Source of the DNA: an uncultured Opitutales bacterium
Lineage (GTDB): Bacteria > Verrucomicrobiota > Verrucomicrobiia > Opitutales > UBA953
Length of the DNA stretch: 44,745 bases
Assembly: GCA_934675585.1 (NCBI GenBank)
Contig: CAKUQY010000016.1
Location: 1 to 44,745, forward strand
Reading direction: 5' to 3'
Within the stretch, counting starts at the first letter, position 1, and each line of letters starts with the position of its first letter. Below the pieces are notes generated by a model. The model made no database searches. It saw only the letters and a program-made list of their open reading frames with translations, and was not told the origin of the DNA. The position numbers were made by a program, and so were the translations under genes. Below, piece by piece: positions 1-9,191 of the stretch.

Positions 1-102
1 ATTTTATTTGACGAATAAAACTTTCACTCCTTCACAAAAACTAAACCTTCGGTGTCATTTATTATGACGAAATGCGTGCGCGACATTAAAAAAATTGTAT
101 TC

Positions 103-132
103 TTGCGCGGGAACGTGAAGTTTTGATATAAT
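103..132 (+). promoter_or_regulatory. Promoter of tig
   Basis: TTGCGC (103-108), 18 bp spacer, TATAAT (127-132). The -10 ends 10 bases before the tig ATG, so the leader should be only a few bases long. The -35 runs directly into a GCGGGAACG motif. Positions 1-102 show nothing else I can name. Confidence 0.65.
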
Positions 133-142
133 CGTTTCAATT

Positions 143-1447
143 ATGAAAATCGAATCAGTTTCAAATACACGTAAAAACATTGTTGCAACCATTACTGCGG
201 CTGAAATCGCAGCAACCAAAGAAGGCGTTGCAAAACGTTATGTCTCGCAAGCAAAACTTCCAGGATTCCGTCCTGGTAAAGCTCCTGCTGCATTAGTCGC
301 TAAAAATTTTGCAAAAAGTATTGCAGAAGAAACCGAAGCCGCGGTGATTTCAAAAGCTTATAACGCGGCGATGGAAGAACTCAACAAAGATACATCGTGC
401 AAACTTTATGCTGTGATCGATGTGAAAAAACCAGAATTTAAGGCAGACGCAGACGCAGAAATCACGTTTGTTTGCGATGTCGTTCCCGCATTTACTTTGC
501 CAGAATACAAAGGCATCGAGCTCAAAGCCGAAAGCACAGAAGTCACAGAAGAAGATGTGAACGCAACAGCTGAACGCATTCGCGCACAACATGCAGAATT
601 TAACAAAGTTGAAACTCCCGCCGAAAAAGGCGATTATGTGAAAGTGGCTTACACGGGAACGCTCGACGGCGCGGCATTCCCAGAAACCGTCGCGGTTTAT
701 GGTAAACAAACTTCAACTTGGGAAGAAGCAGGCAGTGAAGATGGCTACGGCGCAACGATTAAAGAAATCGCACAAGCAGTTGTCGGTATGAAAGCAGGCG
801 ATAAGAAAACGGTTGAAGTAAAATTTGCAGACGATTTCGCGAAAGACGAACTCAAAGGTAAAACCGCAGTTTATGAAGTGGAAGCTCTCGAAGTGCGCCA
901 ACGCAAACTTCCTGAAATGAACGAAGATTTCTTCAAGATGATGCACGTTGCAGACGAAGCAGAATTTCGTAAGCAAATCAGCGAAGGTATGAAGAGCAAT
1001 AAAGAACGCCAAGCACAAGCTGCAATGCGTCAAGAAGCAGTGCTCAAACTCAGCGGCTTGGTTGATTTTGAATTGCCAGAAGTCGCAATCGAACACGCAA
1101 CCCAAGATATTTTTGCAGAATTTGTTAATCAACAAATGCAAATGGGCATGAAAGCTGACGATTTGCTCGCAAAACGCGATGAAGTGCAAGGCGAAGCAAA
1201 AGAAGCTGCAAAAACTCGCGTGAAAGCACAAATCTTGCTCGGCGCAATCGCAGACGCAGAAAAAGTTGAAGTCAATCAACAAGATCTCGCACAAGAAGTA
1301 ACACGTCAAGCGTATGCGACAGGACAAAAACCTGAAAAGCTCGTAAAAGAACTTTCAAAAGATCGCGCACGCCTCGCAGAACTTCGCGAATCTGTGCGTT
1401 GCTCAAAAGCATTGACGCTTGTTGTTGATGCCGCGAAAAAAGTGTAA
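143..1447 (+). CDS. tig: Trigger factor, ribosome-associated chaperone
   Basis: A cytoplasmic chaperone and peptidyl-prolyl isomerase that binds the ribosome exit tunnel and shields nascent chains. The 434 residues match the family length. The ribosome-docking signature GFRPGKAP sits at residues 41-48. An FKBP-like segment follows (about residues 150-245, with GDYVKVAYTGTLDG), then the long Lys/Glu-rich helical C-terminal domain that forms the chaperone arms. The ATG has no Shine-Dalgarno and lies 10 bases after a TATAAT box. tig usually precedes clpP/clpX; here it is followed by a terminator and an outer-membrane protein, so it appears monocistronic. It holds only two copies of the window's GGGAACG motif, fewer than most genes here. 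Confidence 0.97.
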   Translation: MKIESVSNTRKNIVATITAAEIAATKEGVAKRYVSQAKLPGFRPGKAPAALVAKNFAKSIAEETEAAVISKAYNAAMEELNKDTSCKLYAVIDVKKPEFKADADAEITFVCDVVPAFTLPEYKGIELKAESTEVTEEDVNATAERIRAQHAEFNKVETPAEKGDYVKVAYTGTLDGAAFPETVAVYGKQTSTWEEAGSEDGYGATIKEIAQAVVGMKAGDKKTVEVKFADDFAKDELKGKTAVYEVEALEVRQRKLPEMNEDFFKMMHVADEAEFRKQISEGMKSNKERQAQAAMRQEAVLKLSGLVDFELPEVAIEHATQDIFAEFVNQQMQMGMKADDLLAKRDEVQGEAKEAAKTRVKAQILLGAIADAEKVEVNQQDLAQEVTRQAYATGQKPEKLVKELSKDRARLAELRESVRCSKALTLVVDAAKKV

Positions 1448-1471
1448 GCATTTGCACTAAATCGTAAAAAC

Positions 1472-1509
1472 GCGTTCCCGTGATTTTTTTAGCGGGAACG
1501 CATTTTTTG
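1472..1509 (+). terminator. Terminator of tig made from an inverted GGGAACG pair
   Basis: GCGTTCCCG (1472-1480) pairs with CGGGAACGC (1493-1501), a 9 bp stem, followed by ATTTTTT. The stem consists entirely of the abundant heptamer in inverted orientation. Confidence 0.85.
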
Positions 1510-1535
1510 TGGCGGGAACGCACTTAAAAAAAATC

Positions 1536-1565
1536 TTGCTCACGGGAACGATAAATGATTATAAT
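1536..1565 (+). promoter_or_regulatory. Promoter of the outer-membrane barrel gene
   Basis: TTGCTC (1536-1541), 18 bp spacer containing ACGGGAACG, TATAAT (1560-1565). It lies about 40 bases before the chosen ATG at 1605 and just after the tig terminator. Confidence 0.75.
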
Positions 1566-1604
1566 AAACTAACAAACAATTTCAACAATCAAATTAATAA
1601 AAAA

Positions 1605-2414
1605 ATGAATAAAGCTCTCCTTACAGTTGCTGCAGTCGCTCTCGCGATTCCTGCGTTTGCACAAGACAATGCTGTGGCAAAAGACTTACTCCTCAGTGCA
1701 AAATTTGGCTATGCGTCACATTTTGTTGAAAATGGCATGCAACGCCAAAAAGACAATTTCAATGCAACGATTGACGTGGGTTACAATTTGCCAGCGAGTG
1801 GCGATTTTGCAACCGATGTTTATGCAGAACTTTTCTACATGTCGCCAATCTCAAAAACGTTTAATCAAGTTGACGTAACACTCGGCTCGAAAGTTTGGTA
1901 TGCATATGAATATTTCATGGATTTTGGCTATACCTATTCTGGTTATCCAAACAGCGATGGTCGTCGTGCAGAAACGACGGAAGAGATGAACCGCGCAAAC
2001 ATCAATCACCAAAACACGATTTATCTCGGTGTGGGTCGCGATGTTGAGCTCATCGATGGTGCAGAATGGTCAGCGCTCGTGTTCTCGGCTTATACTTCAT
2101 ACGCATTCAGCACAGAAGATTGGGTTGTTAAAGTGAGCGCAGAAAAAAGTTTCCAAAAAGTGTTTGTTGACGAACTCGACCTCTCGGTTAAAGCAACTTA
2201 CGGCTATTCAAACGCTGGCGACTATGCAGGCAAGGGCTCAAACATTTCGAACGACTATGGTTTCTTCGAAGTTGCAACGGCGGCAGTCTATCACTTGACG
2301 CCATCGGTTGACGCAACTATCGGCGTAGCTTACGATTTCGTAAACGAAGATCAATACAACAACAAAGCGCGTTCAACTTGGACCGTTTCGGGCGGTCTCG
2401 TTTTCCGCTACTAA
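1605..2414 (+). CDS. Outer-membrane beta-barrel protein, TorF-like porin family
   Basis: A 269-residue exported protein, probably an outer-membrane channel. The reading frame is open from 1509, but the ATG at 1605 is chosen because it begins a clean signal peptide (MNKALLTVAAVALAIPAFA, cleavage after AFA) and follows a promoter at 1536-1565. The mature part is a series of short amphipathic strands rich in Tyr, Phe, Asp and Gly (for example VTLGSKVWYAYEYFMDFGYTYSG), and the chain ends in FRY, the aromatic C-terminus recognised by the BAM machinery. The SAKFGYASHFVENG opening resembles the TorF/Gcw_chp family of putative porins. The substrate cannot be read from sequence. There is no terminator between it and gap, so some read-through into gap is likely. 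Confidence 0.75.
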   Translation: MNKALLTVAAVALAIPAFAQDNAVAKDLLLSAKFGYASHFVENGMQRQKDNFNATIDVGYNLPASGDFATDVYAELFYMSPISKTFNQVDVTLGSKVWYAYEYFMDFGYTYSGYPNSDGRRAETTEEMNRANINHQNTIYLGVGRDVELIDGAEWSALVFSAYTSYAFSTEDWVVKVSAEKSFQKVFVDELDLSVKATYGYSNAGDYAGKGSNISNDYGFFEVATAAVYHLTPSVDATIGVAYDFVNEDQYNNKARSTWTVSGGLVFRY

Positions 2415-2450
2415 TTCGTAAAAAATATTTCCTATAACAATCAAAAATAA

Positions 2451-3461
<1,011 letters not shown>

Positions 3462-3485
3462 GTTTTAGAAAAAACTTAATAAAGG

Positions 3486-3520
3486 ACGTTCCCGTGAAAT
3501 TTCTCGCGGGAACGTTTTTT
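3486..3520 (+). terminator. Terminator of gap made from an inverted GGGAACG pair
   Basis: ACGTTCCCG (3486-3494) pairs perfectly with CGGGAACGT (3507-3515), followed by TTTTT. Confidence 0.88.
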
Positions 3521-3673
3521 GTTTTCATTGAGAATTGATAACTTTGCGGGAACGCGAGTCCTATAGGAATTTTTGAATTTTACCGCGTTCCTATTCTTAT
3601 GCTAACCAAAACTTATTTGCGAAATTTTCGTTAATTCGTTTAATTTGTTGATAAAAATTGCCGTTCTCGTTTC

Positions 3674-3851
3674 CGCCAACTCTCAACTTTTTTATTCACT
3701 CCCTTCGGGACTGATTATTTTTTGTTTACCCCCACACGCGAGACGCGCATTCGCGCGACTATGACGATGACCGAGTTTGAAAATAACTGAATAAAATTCG
3801 CTCGCTTTTGTGGGGGTTAGCCATCGCAAGCGATTTTAGTGCCTTCGGCAC
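3674..3851 (+). repeat. Dispersed structured repeat A, copy 1
   Basis: About 178 bp, repeated in the same orientation at 34697-34891. It contains several short hairpins: TCCC-TTC-GGGA, a CCCCCAC...GTGGGGG closing pair, ATCG-CAAG-CGAT and GTGCC-TTC-GGCAC. It holds no GGGAACG motif and no plausible gene. Together with repeat B it fills most of the 790 bp between gap and prmB. Confidence 0.75.
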
Positions 3852-3950
3852 AGCAAGGAAATTTAAAAGTTAAGAGTTGAAAGTTAAAATCTTAAAAATC
3901 CTAAAATCTGTGGATGAATTTTGCGTTCCCGCGTCGCCTTCGGGCTCTCA

Positions 3951-4128
3951 GAAATTCGTAAATTTCGTTTAATTCGGTGATAAAAATTAAATCCCGTTCC
4001 CGCAAGAATGCAATTTTTGAAAATTTTAATTAAAAACTCTGCGCCTTTGCGCCTCGGCGTTATTTTTTTTATTAAACGCAGAGGCGCAAAGACGCAGAGT
4101 AAAAAAATAAACAAAAAGCGTTCCCGCT
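3951..4128 (+). repeat. Dispersed repeat B with a long hairpin, copy 1
   Basis: Repeated in inverted orientation at 30574-30738. Its core is a 26-bp-arm hairpin (4038-4063 with 4077-4102, 24 of 26 positions paired) built on GCGCCTTTGCGCCTC. A GGGAACG motif lies on each side of the hairpin. The 40 bp after it (about 4128-4172, AATAATTCG then TTCGTAGTCGAAAAA) match a further short repeat found three times in 41236-41595. Confidence 0.78.
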
Positions 4129-4251
4129 CCCAAAAAAATAATTCGTTTTAATTAGCGTCAGTTCGTAGTCGAAAAATTCATTTTCGTTTCAGCCCCCATT
4201 CCCGCGCTTTTTGCTTTATACTCCGCAAAATTCGCGTTAAACTTGTAGATT

Positions 4252-5184
4252 ATGGCAATTACAAAAAAGAAACTTTTTGCGGGAACGGAAAATTTGACGA
4301 CTTTGCGCGATTGGGTGCGCTTTGCCGTTTCGGCTTATCGGCGGGAACAGTTGTTTTTTGGACAAGGTAGCGACAATGCTTACGATGAAGCGGTTTATTT
4401 GATTCAAAGTGTTTTGCATTTGCCATTAGATGGTCCTGAAACATTTTTTGACGCGCATTTGAGCGTTCCCGAAATTGAAATCGTAAAAAAAGCATTGGCA
4501 AAACGTATTCTTGAACGCGTTCCCGCAGCGTATATCACGCATGAAGCGTGGCTGGGCGAACATCGTTTTTATGTTGATGAGCGCGTGATTATTCCGCGTT
4601 CGTATTTTGCGGAAATTATTCCTGGAGAATTGCAAAATTGGATTGCCGATCCCGAAGCGATTGAGCGCGTGGCAGATGTTTGCACGGGCGGTGGTTCGTT
4701 GGCGATTTTGTCGGCATTAGCGTTCCCGAATGCGCAAGTGGACGCGTTTGACATTAGCGTTCCCGCGCTCGAAGTCGCAAGCAAAAATGTCGAAGATTAC
4801 GGCTTGGTTGAGCAAGTTTCGTTGTTTGAATCGGACGTGCTTGATGAAACTCCCGCGGCAGATGGCGCGTATGACATTATTATTTCAAATCCGCCTTACG
4901 AGCCCGGATGTTTGCGCAAAACATTGCCAAATGAATTTAAGCACGAACCCGACAACGCGTTGTTTTCGGGAGAAGACGGCATGGATGTTATCCGCAAATT
5001 GTTGAGGCAAGCCGCGAAAAAATTAAAGCCGAACGGTTTGTTGCTCATTGAAGTTGGCGGTTTGCAGGACGCGCTCCACGAGGCGTTCCCGCAAATTGAA
5101 TTTAACTGGTTGCCAACCGCCGACGAAAGCGATTGCGTTTGCTTAATTCACGCGAGCGAATTGCAAAAATTAAACGCAAAATAG
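4252..5184 (+). CDS. prmB: Ribosomal protein uL3 N5-glutamine methyltransferase
   Basis: Transfers methyl from S-adenosylmethionine to a glutamine side chain of ribosomal protein uL3. 310 residues. The N-terminal helical region TLRDWVRFAVSAYRREQLFFGQG..DEAVYL is typical of PrmB and distinguishes it from the release-factor enzyme PrmC. VDERVIIPRS follows near residue 105, the SAM-binding loop VADVCTGGGSLAI near 140-152, and the catalytic NPPY near 213-216. ATG start without Shine-Dalgarno; a TATACT box lies at 4217-4222. The following metallo-hydrolase ATG is 5 bases past the stop, so the two form an operon. The gene holds many GGGAACG/CGTTCCC motifs. Confidence 0.9.
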   Translation: MAITKKKLFAGTENLTTLRDWVRFAVSAYRREQLFFGQGSDNAYDEAVYLIQSVLHLPLDGPETFFDAHLSVPEIEIVKKALAKRILERVPAAYITHEAWLGEHRFYVDERVIIPRSYFAEIIPGELQNWIADPEAIERVADVCTGGGSLAILSALAFPNAQVDAFDISVPALEVASKNVEDYGLVEQVSLFESDVLDETPAADGAYDIIISNPPYEPGCLRKTLPNEFKHEPDNALFSGEDGMDVIRKLLRQAAKKLKPNGLLLIEVGGLQDALHEAFPQIEFNWLPTADESDCVCLIHASELQKLNAK

Positions 5185-5189
5185 TAAAA

Positions 5190-5975
5190 ATGAGTTTTCG
5201 TTTTTGCGTTTTGGGTAGTAGTAGCAGCGGCAATTGCACTTTGGTGCAGGCCGCGGGAACGACTATTTTGATCGATGCTGGTTTTTCGGGAAAAGTGATT
5301 CGCGAACAATTGGCGACGATCGATATCGTTCCCGAACAAATTGACGCTGTTTTTATTACCCACGAACACAGCGATCACGCAAAAGGAATTGCCGGTTTGG
5401 CAAAATATCGCAATATTCAATGGTTTGCGTCGCGTGGCACTGCTCGACATTTAGCCGACAAAAAAGTGGAATGGAATATTGTCGTTCCCGCAAAAAGTCA
5501 TGCGTTCCCGTTCAAAGATTTGCGCGTGCAAGCATTTTCGGTTCCGCACGATTCGCAAGAAGCGGTGGGTTATATTTTTGAATGCAACGGTGAAAAATTG
5601 GCTTGGATGAGCGATTGCGGCAAGCCAACAATTCAATGTCTCGAAAATCTCAAAGACGTGCAAACGCTGTTTTTGGAATCAAATTACGATTTGCAAATGT
5701 TGCGCAATTCTGATCGCCCTTACGATTTGAAGGAACGCATTCACAGCGCTCACGGACACCTTTCAAACGAGCAATGCGCGCAATTTTTGAACGATTTACA
5801 AAACGAAGTTTTACAGCAAATTTATTTTGTTCACATTAGCCGCGAATGCAACGAACTCGCGCTCGTGCAAAATGCTTGCGGGAACGTGCTCGCGCAAAAA
5901 TGGGGCGATGCCTTGCGCGTCGAATTTGTCGATCCTTGCGCAATGATGCCCGCAAACGCGCGCTGCGGATTTTAG
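5190..5975 (+). CDS. MBL-fold metallo-hydrolase, WalJ/YycJ-like
   Basis: A 261-residue cytoplasmic metallo-beta-lactamase-fold protein, probably a nuclease-like hydrolase of the YycJ/WalJ branch. The frame is open from 5133, overlapping prmB, but the ATG at 5190 is chosen because the family begins with the FRFCVLGSSSSGN stretch that follows it directly. The metal-binding motif THEHSDH lies at residues 57-63, with further histidines in VPHDS and in SAHGHLSN and the family segment FLESNYD. WalJ has been linked to coordination of replication and cell-wall control in Firmicutes, but that role should not be assumed here. Translationally linked to prmB. Confidence 0.85.
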   Translation: MSFRFCVLGSSSSGNCTLVQAAGTTILIDAGFSGKVIREQLATIDIVPEQIDAVFITHEHSDHAKGIAGLAKYRNIQWFASRGTARHLADKKVEWNIVVPAKSHAFPFKDLRVQAFSVPHDSQEAVGYIFECNGEKLAWMSDCGKPTIQCLENLKDVQTLFLESNYDLQMLRNSDRPYDLKERIHSAHGHLSNEQCAQFLNDLQNEVLQQIYFVHISRECNELALVQNACGNVLAQKWGDALRVEFVDPCAMMPANARCGF

Positions 5976-6382
5976 GCGGGAACGGTGGGGACGGGAATTT
6001 TTATCAACGAATTTCGCGAATGAAACGAATTTTCAAGAGGGCGGTACCGAGCAACGCGAGATGGAACCATTTTTAACTTCGCCATAAGAGAGCGCAAAAA
6101 TCGACGGGAACGCTGTTTTTTTCAATTAGGGAAATTAAGGAAAAATTTTAAAGGAAACTAAGATTTTTTGTTGGTGCCGCGGGAACGGGAACATAAAAAA
6201 TCTCACACGAAGAAACGAAGGCACGAAGATTTTTTCGGGCGCGTTGCTAAGGCAACGCGGAAGCGTTGGAAACGGTGGGAATGGGAAAATTTCAAAAGCG
6301 CTTCGCGAAAAGCGCGTTCCCGCGTTCCCGCGGAAAATTTATTATCGCGTTGGCGGGAACGCTCAATTATAATAATAAGATT
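5976..6382 (+). other. Non-coding stretch between the metallo-hydrolase gene and the PPi-type phosphofructokinase gene
   Basis: No gene that I can support. It holds at least five GGGAACG/CGTTCCC motifs, a segment like the AATTTTTATCACCGAATT family of short dispersed repeats (about 5996-6030), and the hairpin GCGTTGC-TAAG-GCAACGC around 6240-6257, which recurs near 30552-30570. A TATAAT box at 6368-6373 ends 9 bases before the next ATG. Confidence 0.6.
6368..6373 (+). promoter_or_regulatory. -10 box before the PPi-type phosphofructokinase gene
   Basis: TATAAT 9 bases before the ATG at 6383. No -35 at standard spacing is convincing (TTGGCG at 6350 is too close). The position again suggests a leaderless or near-leaderless transcript. 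Confidence 0.45.
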
Positions 6383-7630
6383 ATGAAAGAAAATGAACTT
6401 ATTGGAAATTTATTGGTGGCACAAAGTGGCGGTCCAACGCCAGTAATTAATGCAAGTCTTGCGGGCGTGGTGATGGAAGCGCTCAATTATGGCGAAATTG
6501 AAGAAGTTTATGGCGCGTTGAATGGTGTCAAAGGTATTTTGGAAGACAATTTGATTGATTTGGCGGTTGAAGATGCATCGACGATTAATTTGTTGAAGAC
6601 GACGCCAGGCGCAGCGCTTGGTTCTTGCCGTGTAAAGCTTAAAACAGAAGAGCAAATGGCGGGCATTTTGGCGACATTTAAAAAGCATAATATTCGCTAT
6701 TTTCATTACATTGGCGGGAACGATTCGCAAGATTCGTCGCATCAAATCTACGAATATTGCAAGGCGCACGGCTATGAAATCCGCGTCATTGGCGTTCCTA
6801 AAACAATCGACAACGATTTGATGTGCACCGATCATTGTCCGGGCTACGGTAGCACGATTAAATATTTATCGACTTCGATTCGTGAATTGGCTTGCGATTG
6901 TGCGTCGCTTGGCAATCATGATTTGGTAACAATTGTTGAAGTGATGGGGCGCAATGCGGGTTGGATCGCTGCGGGAACGCTTCTCGCGCGCCGCAAAGGT
7001 ATGTCCAAAGATGCGCCGCATATTATTTTGTTGCCAGAGCGCGCGTTTAATCCTAACGCATTTATTGCGGAAATTTATGAATGTTTGAAAACGCAAAAAC
7101 ATTGTTTGGTCGTTGCGGCAGAAGGCATTGTAGATGCCTCGGGTAATTTGATTGGCGCTTCGAATGCGAGTGTTGATGCTTTTGGTCATAGCAAATTGGG
7201 CGGTGCTTGCGATTATCTCGAATCGTTGGTTTCGGCATCAATTCAAGGTGTAAAAACGCGTGTTGTGCGCATGGGGCACGTCCAACGCACAGCGTCACAT
7301 TTTGCGTCAAAAGCAGATATCGATGACGCATTTAACGCGGGGCGTTATGCAGTGAAAATGGCAGTTGAAGGCGAAACGGGAAAAATGGTTGCGTTCTCGC
7401 GCGTCGATGATAAGCGCATGAGTCTTGTGCTTGTTGATTTGGCAGGTGTTGCGAATGGCGTTCGCGTTGTTCCCGATAGTTATATTGGCGAAAATGGAAT
7501 GTCGATCACGCCAGCATTTATTAAATATGCGCGCCCGTTGACGCAAGGATTGATGGACATGGCGGGAACGCTCGACGAATTTGGCATTCCTAAAATGGCA
7601 ATTTTAAAAGCCGTTCCCGTAACAGTCTAA
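6383..7630 (+). CDS. 6-phosphofructokinase, probably pyrophosphate-dependent
   Basis: Phosphorylates fructose-6-phosphate in glycolysis. The 415-residue form starting at 6383 is chosen over the longer frame from 6266 because GNLLVAQSGGPTPVINAS, the conserved N-terminal strand and phosphate loop, follows at once and a TATAAT box precedes it. IGGNDSQDS lies near residues 110-118 and GVPKTIDNDL near 137-146. The Asp after GGN and the Lys of PKTIDND are the residues that favour pyrophosphate over ATP, so PPi use is predicted from established PFK rules. The GGND codons (GGC GGG AAC GAT) contain a GGGAACG motif. The last codons and the stop overlap the left end of an inverted-repeat element (7623), which may have supplied the stop codon. 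Confidence 0.88.
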   Translation: MKENELIGNLLVAQSGGPTPVINASLAGVVMEALNYGEIEEVYGALNGVKGILEDNLIDLAVEDASTINLLKTTPGAALGSCRVKLKTEEQMAGILATFKKHNIRYFHYIGGNDSQDSSHQIYEYCKAHGYEIRVIGVPKTIDNDLMCTDHCPGYGSTIKYLSTSIRELACDCASLGNHDLVTIVEVMGRNAGWIAAGTLLARRKGMSKDAPHIILLPERAFNPNAFIAEIYECLKTQKHCLVVAAEGIVDASGNLIGASNASVDAFGHSKLGGACDYLESLVSASIQGVKTRVVRMGHVQRTASHFASKADIDDAFNAGRYAVKMAVEGETGKMVAFSRVDDKRMSLVLVDLAGVANGVRVVPDSYIGENGMSITPAFIKYARPLTQGLMDMAGTLDEFGIPKMAILKAVPVTV

Positions 7631-7864
7631 TCCCAATTTTTGTTTGTGGTTAGGATTTATGCGGAAAAAAAGGAAAAATGAGTTGTTTTGGGGCGATTTT
7701 GGGAGGGTTTTTCGGGCGGACGCTGATGAATTTGAGGGATTTTTCACAAAAGAGCGCACGTAAATTTTGCAAAAAGAAAAAATTTTTGAATTTATTTGAG
7801 AAAAATTATCTTTTATCAATTTCGTTATTTTTGAGAGTTCTCGACTTGGGCGGGAACGAAAATC

Positions 7865-8128
7865 CTTCACAAAATAATGCGCCAAAATCGGTCCCGTAAG
7901 CGCCATTTGGCCGAGTTTGAAACGAACGCTTCCGCGAATATTTTTGCCATTTTTAATGAGAATTGTTTTTGCGGGAACGCCTTCTCGCAAGTTTTGTGCA
8001 ATCGTTTTGGCGTTCCCGAAAATGTCGCGTTCGTGACGTTGGCGAACGACGGCAAAACAGCCATTTGAGTGCAAAAAGCCGATTGTGTTTTCGTCATCGT
8101 TTCCGCGATCAAGCGCCAAAATGCCGTT
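7865..8128 (-). pseudogene. Possible minus-strand coding remnant, unrecognised
   Basis: Inside the inverted-repeat element, a minus-strand frame reads GILALDRGNDDENTIGFLHSN and onward to REGVPAKTILIKNGKNIRG and ALTGPILAHYFVK. It has the composition and codon pattern of real protein and is unlike the low-complexity shadows elsewhere. There is no ATG; the frame enters from upstream without a start. I do not recognise the family. It could be the tail of a transferred or decayed gene. A perfect palindrome followed by T's lies just beside it (8135-8163). Confidence 0.25.
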
Positions 8129-8134
8129 CCCGCG

Positions 8135-8163
8135 AAATTGGGATAAGTTATCCCAATTTTTTT
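8135..8163. repeat. 25-bp palindrome of joined element ends
   Basis: AAATTGGGATAA (8135-8146), a G, then TTATCCCAATTT (8148-8159) and more T's. The sequence closely matches the inverted-repeat ends at 7623, 8308, 39594 and 40051. On the + strand it could act as a terminator, but no + strand gene lies upstream within the element. Confidence 0.6.
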
Positions 8164-8322
8164 TGTTCCCGCCAAAATTTCTTCAAAAAAAGTCTTTGCC
8201 TTAATTTTCCTCTCAAAATAAATATTTTTTCGCTCTAAAACTAAGCCTTTAAGCCACTTTTTCTATTTCCGCCTTCAAAACGATGCCTAAAAAATTGGGA
8301 TTAGTCTGCCGTAAAATAGTGC

Positions 8323-8351
8323 TTGCTATTTTTTTTTAAATAAAATAAAAT
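8323..8351 (+). promoter_or_regulatory. Promoter of the FecR-like gene, T-tract type
   Basis: TTGCTA (8323-8328), 17 bp A/T-rich spacer beginning with a T-tract, TAAAAT (8346-8351). It belongs to the TGCTTGC plus T-tract class shared with the PEP-CTERM genes. Confidence 0.5.
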
Positions 8352-8385
8352 AACGGTAGCTTAAAAACATTAAACTATAAAAATC

Positions 8386-9057
8386 ATGAAATACATTAAA
8401 CTCATTTCACTTTGGGCAATGGCAATGGTTGCCGTTCCCGCTTTCGCTGCAACTGTTGGCGAAGGTTCAACAATTACAGCCCCAGGCGCAGATGGTAAAC
8501 CAGTCGTTGTCGCCGCAGGACAAAAAGTTCCTGAAAACGCAACTATCAGCACAGAAGAAGGCAAAGAGGCTTCGATCGTTCTCGAGAACGGTTCTGTCGT
8601 TGTTGTTTCTGCGGGCGCAATCGTCAAAGTTAACGGCAATAATGTTGAAGTTATCGGTGGTAATGTTGTTGTTGACGTAGTGGCAACAGTTGTTGTGCGC
8701 ACACCACAAGGTTCTGTTTCTTGCTCAGAAGGTACTGTTGGTATTTCGGCAAGTCCCGCAGAAACGAAAGTAACTTCGGTTAAAGGTACATGGCGCGCAG
8801 AATCTTCGTCAGGATCTGTTAAAGCACTCGGTCAAGGTCAAACCATTGTGCTCAAAGCTGACGGCTCTTCACAAGTCCGTAATGCAACTCCAAGTGAAGT
8901 CGCAGGCGTAAGTGCAGTTCAAAACACTGCTGTTCCCGCTGCAAAGGGTGAAACTCCAGCTCCCGCGGCTGCTGCTCCGGCAGAACCTTCAACAACGCCA
9001 GAAATTCCTGGCTCAGATTCATCGGCAGATACGCCAATATCTGGCTCTGACGCATAA
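8386..9057 (+). CDS. Secreted FecR-like protein with Ala/Pro-rich tail
   Basis: A 223-residue exported protein of unknown function. A signal peptide (MKYIKLISLWAMAMVAVPAFA) is followed by a beta-rich domain of about 130 residues with alternating Val and Gly. It contains a FecR-type pattern: a high-valine segment (SIVLENGSVVVVSAGAIVKV) and then VVRTPQGSVSCSEGTVGISA, which resembles the FecR repeat where a polar edge is scored against a threshold. The C-terminal 50 residues are a flexible Ala/Pro/Ser/Asp tail without a membrane anchor. FecR domains regulate sigma factors or occur as stand-alone periplasmic domains; no sigma factor is adjacent, so a periplasmic role is more likely. Own promoter and terminator. 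Confidence 0.6.
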   Translation: MKYIKLISLWAMAMVAVPAFAATVGEGSTITAPGADGKPVVVAAGQKVPENATISTEEGKEASIVLENGSVVVVSAGAIVKVNGNNVEVIGGNVVVDVVATVVVRTPQGSVSCSEGTVGISASPAETKVTSVKGTWRAESSSGSVKALGQGQTIVLKADGSSQVRNATPSEVAGVSAVQNTAVPAAKGETPAPAAAAPAEPSTTPEIPGSDSSADTPISGSDA

Positions 9058-9076
9058 TTGCAACTCGATTTGAAAA

Positions 9077-9106
9077 AACGCTTCGCGGGAACGCGAGGCG
9101 TTTTTT
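9077..9106 (+). terminator. Terminator of the FecR-like gene, motif in the loop
   Basis: Stem AACGCTTCGCG (9077-9087) with CGCGAGGCGTT (9092-9102), one G-T pair, loop GGAA, then TTTTTT. The GGGAACG motif spans the loop. Confidence 0.88.
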
Positions 9107-9140
9107 ATTTTGTAGTTGATAAGAAATTGCGCGTTCATTC

Positions 9141-9169
9141 TTGCGATTTTGTCGCTAAAATATTAGAAT
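9141..9169 (+). promoter_or_regulatory. Promoter of the atp cluster
   Basis: TTGCGA (9141-9146), 17 bp spacer, TAGAAT (9164-9169). Transcription would begin near 9176, giving a leader of about 200 bases before atpA that contains the mini-ORF at 9192. Confidence 0.6.
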
Positions 9170-9191
9170 ATTCCTAACACCCTTTTATTTT

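Larger units (their letters stand above)
7623..8308. mobile_element. Inverted-repeat-bounded element, copy 1
   Basis: The left end CAGTCTAATCCCAATTT and the right end AAATTGGGATTAGTCTG (ending at 8308) are inverted repeats with one mismatch. The same ends bound 39594-40051, and the internal left flank is similar in both (about 7640-7715 against 39611-39690). The hexamer CCGTAA sits immediately outside both ends (7617-7622 and 8309-8314) and could be a target-site duplication. A 25-bp palindrome at 8135-8159 looks like two such ends joined head to head. No transposase is encoded, so at most this is a non-autonomous MITE-like element or remnant. Confidence 0.5.

Noticed and set aside
1509..1604. 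Longer start for the outer-membrane barrel protein
   Set aside because: The extension would overlap the promoter and put a hydrophilic segment before a clear signal peptide.
3884..4114. Minus-strand ORF between gap and prmB
   Set aside because: It reads through the repeat B hairpin; the apparent peptide is a by-product of the repeat.
5846..6076. Plus-strand ORF overlapping the end of the metallo-hydrolase
   Set aside because: Arg-rich out-of-frame shadow; the metallo-hydrolase frame is clearly the coding one.
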